DNA from: Balneolales bacterium
GTDB taxonomy: Bacteria; Bacteroidota; Rhodothermia; Balneolales; Cyclonatronaceae
NCBI GenBank assembly: GCA_020832405.1
Contig: JAFIET010000029.1
Span: 1-40,851, forward strand
Direction of reading: 5' to 3'
DNA: 40,851 nt
Shown here in pieces: positions 31,826-39,030 of this stretch (its first letter is position 1; the number at the start of each line of letters is the position of its first letter). The position numbers and the translations under genes are program-made. The notes beneath the pieces are model-generated. The model ran no database searches. It was not told where the DNA came from and saw only the letters and a list, made by a program, of their open reading frames with translations.

Positions 31826-31896
31826 TGACGCAGGTTTGGGATTATAGCACCAGCACGAAAGACCGTGATGCGCAAGGCGTTTTCCCCCAAAAATAA
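31826..31896 (-). repeat. Dispersed intergenic repeat, copy B
   Basis: Read on the minus strand it has TTTTTGGGGGAAAACGCC, TGCGCATCACGGTCTTTCG, TGCTGGTG and ATCCCAAACCTGCG, aligning with copies A, C and D. After that point it diverges. It directly follows the sucC terminator in the direction of sucC. Confidence 0.8.
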
Positions 31897-31929
31897 GAAA
31901 CCCGGCCTGCCATTGAGCAAGCCGGGTTT
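31889..31929 (-). terminator. Intrinsic terminator of sucC
   Basis: The stem AAACCCGGC / GCCGGGTTT (31898-31906 and 31921-31929) is followed on the minus strand by an imperfect T-run TTCTTATTTTT. Its T-run merges with repeat copy B. Confidence 0.82.
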
Positions 31930-31967
31930 TTGGGAACAGGGTGGTTACCGAATATTCGGGGCGGTTT

Positions 31968-33173
31968 TTACGCCAGGGCCTTGGTAACTTCGGCGGCGGC
32001 TTCTTTCAGCAGCACGGCAGACACGACGTTGAGGTCGCTGTTGTCGATGATTTCCTTGGCTTCTTCGGCGTTGGTGCCCTGCAGGCGCACTATAATGGGC
32101 ACGTTGGCCACTTTGGCGGCAATTTCGGGGTCTTTCACGGCTTCGAGTACGCCGTTGGCTACGCGGTCGCAGCGCACGATACCGCCGAAGATGTTGATCA
32201 GAATCACTTTCACGTTCGGGTCTTCGAGGATAATCTTGAAGCCGTTTTTCACGGTTTCCACATTGGCGGTACCGCCCACATCCAGGAAGTTGGCCGGGTC
32301 GCCGCCCGCCAGCTTGATGATATCCATGGTAGCCATCGCCAGACCGGCGCCGTTTACCATGCAGCCCACATTGCCGTCGAGCTTGATGTAGTTGAGGTTA
32401 AACTTGCCGGCTTCCACTTCGGAGGCGTCTTCTTCGGAGAGGTCGCGGAGTTCGAGCAACTCTTTATGGCGGAACAGCGCGTTGCTGTCGAAATTGATTT
32501 TGGCATCGAGGGCAATCACGTCGTTGTCGGGTGTAAGCACCAGCGGATTGATTTCGAAGATAGAAGCATCAGTCGCTTCGAATGCCTGATACAGCGACAT
32601 GATAAATTTTACGCCTTTTTTGAAGGCATCGCCTTCGAGGCCCAGGGCGAACGCAAGGCGGCGCGCCTGATTCGGGTACAGCGTGTGGCCCGGCTCAACC
32701 CATTCTTTCACGATAAGTTCGGGGGTTTCTTCGGCTACCTTTTCGATTTCGACACCGCCCTCGGTGGAAACCATAATCACGTTTTGCCCCTTGGCGCGGT
32801 CGAGGGTGATACCGAGGTAAAACTCGTGGGCGATATCAACACCGTCGGTAACATACAGGCGCTGCACCTGCTTGCCCGCATCGCCGGTCTGAATGGTAAC
32901 CAGGGTATCGCCGAGCAGGTCTTCGGCTCCTTTTTTAACTTCTTCGACGGTTTTGCAGAGCATCACGCCTCTTACGCCGCTTTTTACGGTACGGCCTTTG
33001 CCGCGGCCGCCTGCGTGAATCTGTGCCTTCAATACAAATAATGTGGCCCCTTTGGCTTTCAGCTCTTCCGCAGCTGAAACCGCTTCCTCAACAGAAAAAG
33101 CAGGAATGCCGGCCGGTACTGCAACCCCGTACTGTGTGAGGATTTCCTTGGCCTGATACTCATGAATGTTCAT
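31968..33173 (-). CDS. sucC: Succinyl-CoA ligase beta subunit
   Basis: SucC pairs with SucD to interconvert succinyl-CoA and succinate with nucleotide triphosphate formation in the citric acid cycle. The 401-residue protein opens with NIHEYQAKEILTQYGV, has the ATP-grasp stretch KAQIHAGGRGKG, FEINPLVLT for metal and nucleotide binding, and the C-terminal NIFGGIVRCDRVANG ligase segment. sucD is not adjacent, so the two subunits are encoded at separate loci. It is monocistronic, with its own terminator. Confidence 0.97.
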   Translation of the reverse strand: MNIHEYQAKEILTQYGVAVPAGIPAFSVEEAVSAAEELKAKGATLFVLKAQIHAGGRGKGRTVKSGVRGVMLCKTVEEVKKGAEDLLGDTLVTIQTGDAGKQVQRLYVTDGVDIAHEFYLGITLDRAKGQNVIMVSTEGGVEIEKVAEETPELIVKEWVEPGHTLYPNQARRLAFALGLEGDAFKKGVKFIMSLYQAFEATDASIFEINPLVLTPDNDVIALDAKINFDSNALFRHKELLELRDLSEEDASEVEAGKFNLNYIKLDGNVGCMVNGAGLAMATMDIIKLAGGDPANFLDVGGTANVETVKNGFKIILEDPNVKVILINIFGGIVRCDRVANGVLEAVKDPEIAAKVANVPIIVRLQGTNAEEAKEIIDNSDLNVVSAVLLKEAAAEVTKALA

Positions 33174-33300
33174 AACAAAATAATACTATAGGTTGGTAGG
33201 GAATCTCTGTTGTGTAATACTATCGTGGGGCTAAAATAAAACTTTATACGCACTTCACATATCAAAAATGTGAGCTTGTTTGCAGGCAGCAGGCCTGAAC

Positions 33301-33338
33301 CAAAAAGGCGGCGCACATCACAGGGATGCACGCCGCCT
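33301..33338 (-). terminator. Intrinsic terminator of the 609-residue protein gene
   Basis: AGGCGGCG / CGCCGCCT (33306-33313 and 33331-33338) with an inner CATC/GATG pairing is followed on the minus strand by five T. Confidence 0.8.
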
Positions 33339-33367
33339 CAATAAGGGGAACGTTGCAGGGGGGATGC

Positions 33368-35197
33368 TCAGGAGGCCTCAGCTGCGGTACCGGCGGGCTC
33401 AAACATGCGGTCGAGCCTGCGGCGCTGATCGTAAACCGTTTCCGCCAGCGAATCGAGGTTTTCACCCTCGTAAGGCTTCTGTTGTGAGAGCAGGTAGCAG
33501 CTGTCCATACCTTTTTCGAGATTGGCTTTCATTTTCAGCAGTTTACGATAACCGGCTTTGTCGTCGCCGGTGAGGGCGAGCATGCGGCCGAGGTAATCGA
33601 CGTACTGCGTAATCTCTTTGGCAAACATGTGCGGGCGGTCAGCCGCTACGATGCTGTTGTCGTGCTGACCGCTGCGGCCATAAATGTGATCGACCATTTC
33701 ATCGAGGTTGTAGGTGCGCTTGAAATAAGCCAGGTTCGGACCCGGGCACACCGACTGCCGCCCGTGTGTTTCCGGCACAATGCCAAGGCGGATGAGCGCT
33801 GAGAAGCCCAGGTTGTTGCACAGGCAGTCTTTATCGAGCACCTGATCGATGAGCGCTTTTTTCGCAGTTTCATCGGCCTGCTGCTCCTTGATGGACTGAA
33901 TCTTGAGCAGTTGATACTGTGCCGAAGCCGTGCAGATCGGGTTTTCGGTGAATTCCGTGTTGTAGGCCAGGAACCCTTTCGGGCACTTGGAGCCGGGCTT
34001 GCCTTTTTCGATCTGTTCGCGGTTGTAGCGGCTTGAGCCGGTATTGCGCACGTTGTTGAACGGCACGCCAAGCGGGGAAACGTTGCTGAGGTAAAAATCT
34101 TCTTCAACGGCATCGCTCAGCAGGGTCATGGTTTCGGCATCCACGCAGGTAGCTTCGGGAACAAGCAGGAAAGGGCTGCCCCAGCCGGTGCCGTCAACGC
34201 CGTAGTGTTCGAGCAGGCGGCGCATTTCGCCGTTGGTGCCGATGCCGCCCTGTACCGTAATGGCCGGGGTGAGGTCGGCTTCGGTAAGCTCCGGCCACGC
34301 CATGTTATTTTCTGCGTAATAGGCTTGAATCATCGGGAGGAAGGTCTGTGCCAGTTCGCCCTTCTTTTCGGCAAACTCTTCAAGCACGGTCGGCAGCAGG
34401 ATGCCGTCAGATGCAAAGGCATGCCCCCCGCAGTTGATGCCCGATTCAATCCGGAACTCGGCTACTTCGATGCCTTTCTTGGCCAGAAACTTGCCCTGAA
34501 TAAGGGCGGAGCGGAAATCGCTCACTTTCAGGATCACGCGCTTTTTGGGCCGCGCGGCACTTGTACGGTAAAAGCTGCTGAAGGCCGGCAGGTAGCCGTA
34601 CAGGCGCGGGTTGAAACCCGCTGACAAAATAACGGAGCCATCAACCGGACTTTCGGCAAATCCGCGGAGTGCGGTGCTCGCATCGCTGTAATCAGATGGC
34701 AGGGGAAGGCCGTCTTCGCCGTTGCGCAGCACATCAACCTTCGACATAATGTTGACCTGAATTTCGCCCGGCACCATGCGTGCGGTGAGCTCTTCTTCAA
34801 GCAGCCCGCGCGTTGTGCTGTCGCTCATAAAATAGAGGTCCTTATAGGCTTTGCGCAGCGGATGCTCATTCGGGAGCAGTTCGAAGTAACGGTCCTTCTC
34901 AGAATCGGTGAACAAACGCTGCTGCTTAACGGCCTCAAATCTGTTCTGAACAATGGTATGCATCATCTCAAGAAAAGCCCGTACCCGTCGGCTGCGGCCG
35001 TCGGCAGCGGTGCGGCCGATATTCTGGTAAGGGAGCTGATAGAGGGTGCTGTAATGCTTGCGCACCTTCTCCAGCAGGAGATCATCCACAATGGATACAA
35101 CCGAGCTGATACCGAGGTGCGCAACCCGTATCGGGCTGTCGATGGTAAAGCCGATGCCCATTACGGGAATATGAAACTGGTGCAAATTTGCTTGCAT
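33368..35197 (-). CDS. Large cysteine-rich protein of unknown function, barrel-like
   Basis: This 609-residue cytoplasmic protein belongs to no family I can name. Residues 313-348 (ITVQGGIGTNGEM, then GTGWGSPFLLVPE) look like the phosphate-binding end of an FMN-binding TIM barrel such as nitronate monooxygenase or FabK. An earlier stretch, 252-260 (SGINCGGHA), recalls the glycine-rich GGH site of those enzymes. Eight cysteines occur, at 256, 351, 405, 422, 458, 460, 484 and 567, five of them clustered in 405-484 (SKCPKG, PICTAS, DCLCNN, VCPGPN), which suggests iron-sulfur binding. There is no signal peptide or membrane helix. It is divergently transcribed from a U32-family gene. A flavin/iron-sulfur oxidoreductase is my best guess, with low certainty. 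Confidence 0.7.
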   Translation of the reverse strand: MQANLHQFHIPVMGIGFTIDSPIRVAHLGISSVVSIVDDLLLEKVRKHYSTLYQLPYQNIGRTAADGRSRRVRAFLEMMHTIVQNRFEAVKQQRLFTDSEKDRYFELLPNEHPLRKAYKDLYFMSDSTTRGLLEEELTARMVPGEIQVNIMSKVDVLRNGEDGLPLPSDYSDASTALRGFAESPVDGSVILSAGFNPRLYGYLPAFSSFYRTSAARPKKRVILKVSDFRSALIQGKFLAKKGIEVAEFRIESGINCGGHAFASDGILLPTVLEEFAEKKGELAQTFLPMIQAYYAENNMAWPELTEADLTPAITVQGGIGTNGEMRRLLEHYGVDGTGWGSPFLLVPEATCVDAETMTLLSDAVEEDFYLSNVSPLGVPFNNVRNTGSSRYNREQIEKGKPGSKCPKGFLAYNTEFTENPICTASAQYQLLKIQSIKEQQADETAKKALIDQVLDKDCLCNNLGFSALIRLGIVPETHGRQSVCPGPNLAYFKRTYNLDEMVDHIYGRSGQHDNSIVAADRPHMFAKEITQYVDYLGRMLALTGDDKAGYRKLLKMKANLEKGMDSCYLLSQQKPYEGENLDSLAETVYDQRRRLDRMFEPAGTAAEAS

Positions 35198-35418
35198 GAT
35201 GTTGATATCTATAAAATTAGAGGCGTTTGATTAGCAGGTGTGCTTCAGCCGGGTTCAGTTCAGACGGGCTAAAGACATAAAGCACCTGATTTTAAAATTA
35301 TAATTTTAATATTAGATTTAAAAATCAAGTTTTGTTAATTTTCGAATCCCAAAAAAGCGGTTGTAAGGCCGCTGTGGCACATTTTTGTAACATTCTTTCG
35401 TAATTACCTGATTTTATT

Positions 35419-36654
35419 ATGCTTCAGCCGGTAGAAATTATGGCGCCGGTCGGCTCTCCTGAGTCGCTCACCGCCGCGCTCAATGCAGGTGCTCATTCCG
35501 TCTATTTCGGTATCGAGCAGCTGAACATGCGGGCGCGCTCATCCACGAACTTCACCCTTGAAGACCTTTCCGACATTGCGGCCCGCTGCGGGGCGGCGGG
35601 GGTTAAGACCTACCTTACGCTCAACACCATCCTCTACGATCACGACCTGCGCCTGATGCGCCGCATCATCGATACGGCCAAAGCAAGCGGCATCACCGCG
35701 GTGATTGCCTCCGACCATGCCGCCATGGCCTACGCGAAGCAGGCCGGACTGCCGGTGCATATTTCCACACAGGCGAACGTCACCAATATCGAAACGGTCG
35801 CGTTCTACGCCGCCTTTGCCGATGTAATGGTGCTCTCGCGCGAGCTCAGCCTCAGTCAGGTGAAGCACATCACCCGGGAAATCGAACGGCAGCAGATCAC
35901 CGGTCCCTCCGGCAGGCTGGTGCGCATCGAAGTTTTTGCGCACGGCGCGCTCTGCATGGCGGTGTCGGGCAAATGCTACCTCAGCCTGCACTCGCACAAC
36001 TCCTCGGCCAACCGCGGGGCCTGCATCCAAAACTGCCGGCATCAGTACATCGTAACCGACAAAGAAGACGGCGCCGAACTCGAAATCGACAACGAGTACA
36101 TCATGAGCGCCAAAGATTTGTGCACCATCGATTTCCTCGATAAAGTGATTGACGCCGGGGTGCGCATCCTCAAAATTGAGGGCCGCGGCCGCTCCGCCGA
36201 TTATGTAGATACCACCGTGCGCTGCTACCGCGAAGCCGCTGAAGCAGTGGCCGACGGCAGCTTCAGCCCGGAGAAGGTCGCCGGCTGGAAGGCCCGGCTT
36301 TCGACCGTCTTCAACCGCGGTTTCTGGGATGGCTACTACCTCGGCCGCAAAACGGGCGAGTGGAGCGATACCTACGGCTCGCAGGCAACGGAGCGCAAAA
36401 TATTTCTCGGGCGGGGCATCAAATACTACGAACAGGCCGGTGCAGGCGAGTTTCAGCTCGAGACCGGAAGCCTGCAGCTCGGCGACACTATTCTCGTAAC
36501 CGGCCCCGGTACCGGCGTTGTGCGGCACACCGTAACCGAACTGCGCGAGGCCGATCAGCCCGTAACGGAAGTAAAAAAAGGCAGCCATTTCTCCATCGCC
36601 ATCCCCGAAAAAATCCGCGCGAGCGACAAACTCTACAAGCTGCAGCCCGCGTAA
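35419..36654 (+). CDS. Peptidase U32-family protein (TrhP/YegQ-like)
   Basis: This 411-residue U32-family protein has the N-terminal EIMAPVGSPESLTAALNAGA and the signature EVFAHGALCMAVSGKC, followed by SANRGACIQNCR. These four cysteines, C179, C186, C202 and C206, hold an iron-sulfur cluster in characterised members. ILKIEGRGRSADYV is also typical. Despite the peptidase name, known bacterial members act in hydroxylation of tRNA (TrhP), 23S rRNA (RlhA) or ubiquinone (UbiU/V). The TrhP type, which makes 5-hydroxyuridine at the tRNA wobble position, fits best but is not certain. A ferredoxin gene follows. Confidence 0.88.
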   Translation: MLQPVEIMAPVGSPESLTAALNAGAHSVYFGIEQLNMRARSSTNFTLEDLSDIAARCGAAGVKTYLTLNTILYDHDLRLMRRIIDTAKASGITAVIASDHAAMAYAKQAGLPVHISTQANVTNIETVAFYAAFADVMVLSRELSLSQVKHITREIERQQITGPSGRLVRIEVFAHGALCMAVSGKCYLSLHSHNSSANRGACIQNCRHQYIVTDKEDGAELEIDNEYIMSAKDLCTIDFLDKVIDAGVRILKIEGRGRSADYVDTTVRCYREAAEAVADGSFSPEKVAGWKARLSTVFNRGFWDGYYLGRKTGEWSDTYGSQATERKIFLGRGIKYYEQAGAGEFQLETGSLQLGDTILVTGPGTGVVRHTVTELREADQPVTEVKKGSHFSIAIPEKIRASDKLYKLQPA

Positions 36655-36708
36655 GAAACGATGGCGCACAATGGGCAGCCCTGAACCCGGCTTCACGGTT
36701 TGTTCCGC

Positions 36709-36800
36709 TTTTTTTTATTTGGGGGAAACTCCGTGCACATCACGGTCTTTCCTGCCAGTTCAAAACTCACAAGCCTGCGGAAAACGCCTTGCTTTTTGGG
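36709..36800 (+). repeat. Dispersed intergenic repeat, copy D
   Basis: It begins with a T-run and GGGGGAAACTCCGTGCACAT, continues CACGGTCTTTCCTGCCAGT and TCACAAGCCTGCGG, and ends CCTTGCTTTTTGGG. It aligns with copies A, B and C over its whole length, with more substitutions in the second half. It lies about 55 bases after the U32 gene, in the same direction. Confidence 0.75.
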
Positions 36801-36894
36801 TTTTGGTGATCCCCGAAGTCATTTCTGTAAAAAAACACTGCACGCTTCCATCCTCCAAAAGCATCCCCAAAACCTAAGTCAGACTCAGTTTTCC

Positions 36895-37125
36895 GTGATC
36901 CGCATCTTTTTTCAGCGCAACAAATGCATCGGCTGCAATGCCTGCGTAGAGGCGGCCCCGAACCGCTGGCGGGTTTCCCATAAAGACGGCCGCTGCACCC
37001 TCGTTGAGGGCGAAGCCCGGCGCGGCGGACAGCTCTTCATCGCCCGCGTGGGCGAAGACGAGCGCGAAGCCAACGAGCAGGCCGCCCGGAACTGCCCGGC
37101 GGGCATCATCCGCATCGAAGGCTGA
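36895..37125 (+). CDS. Small 4Fe-4S ferredoxin
   Basis: This 76-residue ferredoxin carries electrons through one [4Fe-4S] cluster. The binding cysteines are in KCIGCNAC (residues 11, 14 and 17) and the distant NCPAG near the C-terminus. The pattern is like the single-cluster ferredoxins found with Bacteroidota oxidoreductases. The open frame extends upstream through repeat D, but a GTG at 36895 (IRIFFQRNKC) gives the normal length and is preferred. It lies downstream of the U32 gene, and may supply electrons to it or to the divergent 609-residue protein; this is inference. No second cysteine cluster is visible, and one extra cysteine lies in GRCTLV. Confidence 0.85.
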   Translation: MIRIFFQRNKCIGCNACVEAAPNRWRVSHKDGRCTLVEGEARRGGQLFIARVGEDEREANEQAARNCPAGIIRIEG

Positions 37126-37309
37126 AGGCCGAAACCGGCATAGCTGTTCGGGCAGCCGGGGGGAGGTGACGTATCTCCCCGAATTTATATGGATGCACGA
37201 TGAAGCCCGACCATCCCCGGTAAAAAACTCCCTTAGCCGGATCCGGCTTTGTGCATAAAAGCGAAAAGGCTTACCATAAAGCTCGTTTTCGAAAATCAAC
37301 CGATTCGCC

Positions 37310-38545
37310 TTGAATAAACCGCACTACCAAACCGGACTCAAACAAAACTGGCCGCAGTTTTCACTGCTGGTGCTCATCAATGCCTTTGTCGGGGGTATGG
37401 TCGGCCTTGAGCGCACCATCCTGCCGGAGCTGGCCGAAACGGAGTTCGGTATTGCGGCCCGTACCGCCATCTTTTCCTTCATCATCGTTTTTGGCTTCAC
37501 CAAGGCGGCGGCCAGCTACGCAGCCGGACGCTTCTCGGCCCGCTACGGCCGCAAAAACATGCTGATTGCCGGCTGGCTGTTCGGTATCCCCGTGCCCTTC
37601 GTGCTGATGTACGCCCCGGACTGGAACTGGATTATCGCCGCCAACGTGCTGCTGGGCATCAATCAGGGCCTGGCCTGGTCAGCCAACGTGATCATGAAAA
37701 TAGATTTGGCCGGCGAAAAAGACCGCGGTCTGGCCATGGGCCTCAACGAATTTGCCGGCTATCTGGCCGTGGCCGTTGTGGCTTTCCTTACCGGCTGGAT
37801 AGCCGCCGAATTTGGCCTGCGCCCCTACCCGTTTCTGCTGGGCATCGGCCTGTCGGTGCTCGGGCTGCTGCTCACCATTTTCTTTGTGAAAGACACAGCC
37901 GGCTTTGTTCAGACGGAGTCAGCCCGGAGCGCGCTCGAACAAACCCGAAAACCCGTGTTTATGGAAGTGAGCTGGGCCAATCGCAGCCTGATGTCGGTTT
38001 CGCAGGCCGGTTTGCTCACCAACTTCAAAGACGGCATGGCCTGGGGCATTTTCCCGATCTTTCTGCTGGCGGCGGGTCTCAGCCTGCCGCAGGCCGGGCT
38101 GGTGATTGCCGTGTACCCCGCCTGTTGGGGCCTGTTTCAGGTGGCGACCGGCAAACTGTCTGACTACACCGGGCGCCGCGGTATGCTCACCGGCGGCATG
38201 ATGGTTCAGGGGCTGAGCCTGCTGGCCTTCACCTATGCGGGCGGTTATGGCGGCTACCTGCTCACCGCCGCCCTGCTCGGCATTGGCACGGCCATGGTGT
38301 ACCCGGTTTTCCTCGCCGCCATCGCGGATCTTGTGCACCCGGCTGACCGCGCCGAAAGTGTGGGGGTGTTCCGGCTGTGGCGCGACAGCGGCTATGCCTT
38401 TGGTGCGCTGTTCGCCGGGCTCATAGCCGACCGCTTCTCGATAGAGGCGGCCATGCTCGCAACGGCCGCCCTGCTGTTGCTCTCCGCCGCCGTGATTGCC
38501 CTGAAGTACCGCAATGCCGCACCAAAAACCGGGGTTCAGCCTTAA
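37310..38545 (+). CDS. Major facilitator superfamily transporter
   Basis: This 411-residue protein has about 12 hydrophobic helices and MFS features: the loop after helix 2 reads GRFSARYGRKNMLIAGW, and there is a conserved MGLNEFAGYLAV in helix 5. The family is often found in FCB-group genomes but its substrate is unknown; I would not name a drug or sugar. The start is a TTG at 37310. The SRP RNA gene follows, after a gap of about 160 bases. Confidence 0.88.
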   Translation: MNKPHYQTGLKQNWPQFSLLVLINAFVGGMVGLERTILPELAETEFGIAARTAIFSFIIVFGFTKAAASYAAGRFSARYGRKNMLIAGWLFGIPVPFVLMYAPDWNWIIAANVLLGINQGLAWSANVIMKIDLAGEKDRGLAMGLNEFAGYLAVAVVAFLTGWIAAEFGLRPYPFLLGIGLSVLGLLLTIFFVKDTAGFVQTESARSALEQTRKPVFMEVSWANRSLMSVSQAGLLTNFKDGMAWGIFPIFLLAAGLSLPQAGLVIAVYPACWGLFQVATGKLSDYTGRRGMLTGGMMVQGLSLLAFTYAGGYGGYLLTAALLGIGTAMVYPVFLAAIADLVHPADRAESVGVFRLWRDSGYAFGALFAGLIADRFSIEAAMLATAALLLLSAAVIALKYRNAAPKTGVQP

Positions 38546-38706
38546 AAAAAACTGCTGCTTCCCTGAAATACAGCACAAAGGAGCAAGAATTAAACCTTAC
38601 TGTCTTAATGGTCGTGCGCAGCTCCAAACTTCAAACACCAAACCCGCGAATCCGAAACGCGCGCTATCCCTCCTTGCTATCCGGTCGGTTTAAGCGTATA
38701 TTTGGT
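38546..38706. other. Upstream region of the SRP RNA gene
   Basis: This stretch follows the MFS gene and carries no gene or clear terminator. The SRP RNA promoter is expected here but no confident -35/-10 pair is seen. Short frames crossing it are shadows. Confidence 0.35.
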
Positions 38707-38813
38707 GTTCGGGGTAAGTGCTGCACGACCAGCTCCCTCTGAACTCCGCCAGGACCGGAAGGTAGCAACGGTAGGAGGTCGTAGCGGTGCGATGTGGTTA
38801 GCTTACCCCGAAC
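38707..38813 (+). ncRNA. ffs: Signal recognition particle RNA, small bacterial type
   Basis: This 107-base RNA has closing 12-bp complementary ends (GTTCGGGGTAAG and CTTACCCCGAAC) and the SRP apical core with CCAGGACCGGAAGGTAGCAACGG, the binding site of Ffh. It lacks the Alu domain, as in most Gram-negatives. A T-run follows directly and a second strong terminator lies 20 bases on. The upstream 160 bases should contain its promoter, which I cannot define. Confidence 0.96.
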
Positions 38814-38832
38814 TTTTTTCATAGTAGTCAAG

Positions 38833-38864
38833 AACCCCTGTGATAGCCTCGCAGGGGTTTTTTT
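38833..38864 (+). terminator. Intrinsic terminator after the SRP RNA
   Basis: AACCCCTG / CAGGGGTT (38833-38840 and 38852-38859) is followed by a T-run. It backs up the T-run at the end of the RNA. Confidence 0.88.
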
Positions 38865-39030
38865 ATGCCCGTATGCCGGGGCAGGTCACGGCGCGCATCA
38901 CCCTGCACCATCATCCATAGTCCGCTTTTTCCCCAAAAAAAATACCCGGTTACCATTTCGGTGCCGGGTATTTTGTGTTTCGGGGGGATGTGTTTCCGGG
39001 CCTGAACCCGAATTCGCAGCCTGACCCAGC
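38865..39030. other. Intergenic region between the SRP RNA and pruA
   Basis: It holds the pruA terminator (38933-38977). A T-rich, G-rich motif at 38978-38999 (TTTCGGGGGGATGTG) nearly repeats the sequence at 15767-15788. No gene is present. Confidence 0.5.
38933..38977 (-). terminator. Intrinsic terminator of pruA
   Basis: AATACCCGG / CCGGGTATT (38941-38949 and 38964-38972) with an inner ACC/GGT pairing is followed on the minus strand by eight T. The plus-strand side also has T, so some bidirectional action is possible. Confidence 0.85.

Larger units (their letters stand above)
31569..31888. other. Repeat-rich intergenic region between convergent genes
   Basis: This stretch between two terminators has no gene. 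It holds the end of an earlier repeat unit (31613-31630), repeat copy C (31626-31715), a tandem TCCGCGT-like array (31735-31812) and repeat copy B on the opposite strand (31826-31896). Several short open frames here have no coding character. Confidence 0.7.

Noticed and set aside
31941-33041. A 366-codon open frame antisense to sucC.
   Set aside because: It lies fully inside a clear sucC gene; long antisense frames are expected from GC-rich codon use, and its translation has no recognisable domain.
35539-36696. A 385-codon open frame antisense to the U32 gene.
   Set aside because: It mirrors the U32 gene, whose signature cysteines and family blocks are intact. The antisense product has no known motif.
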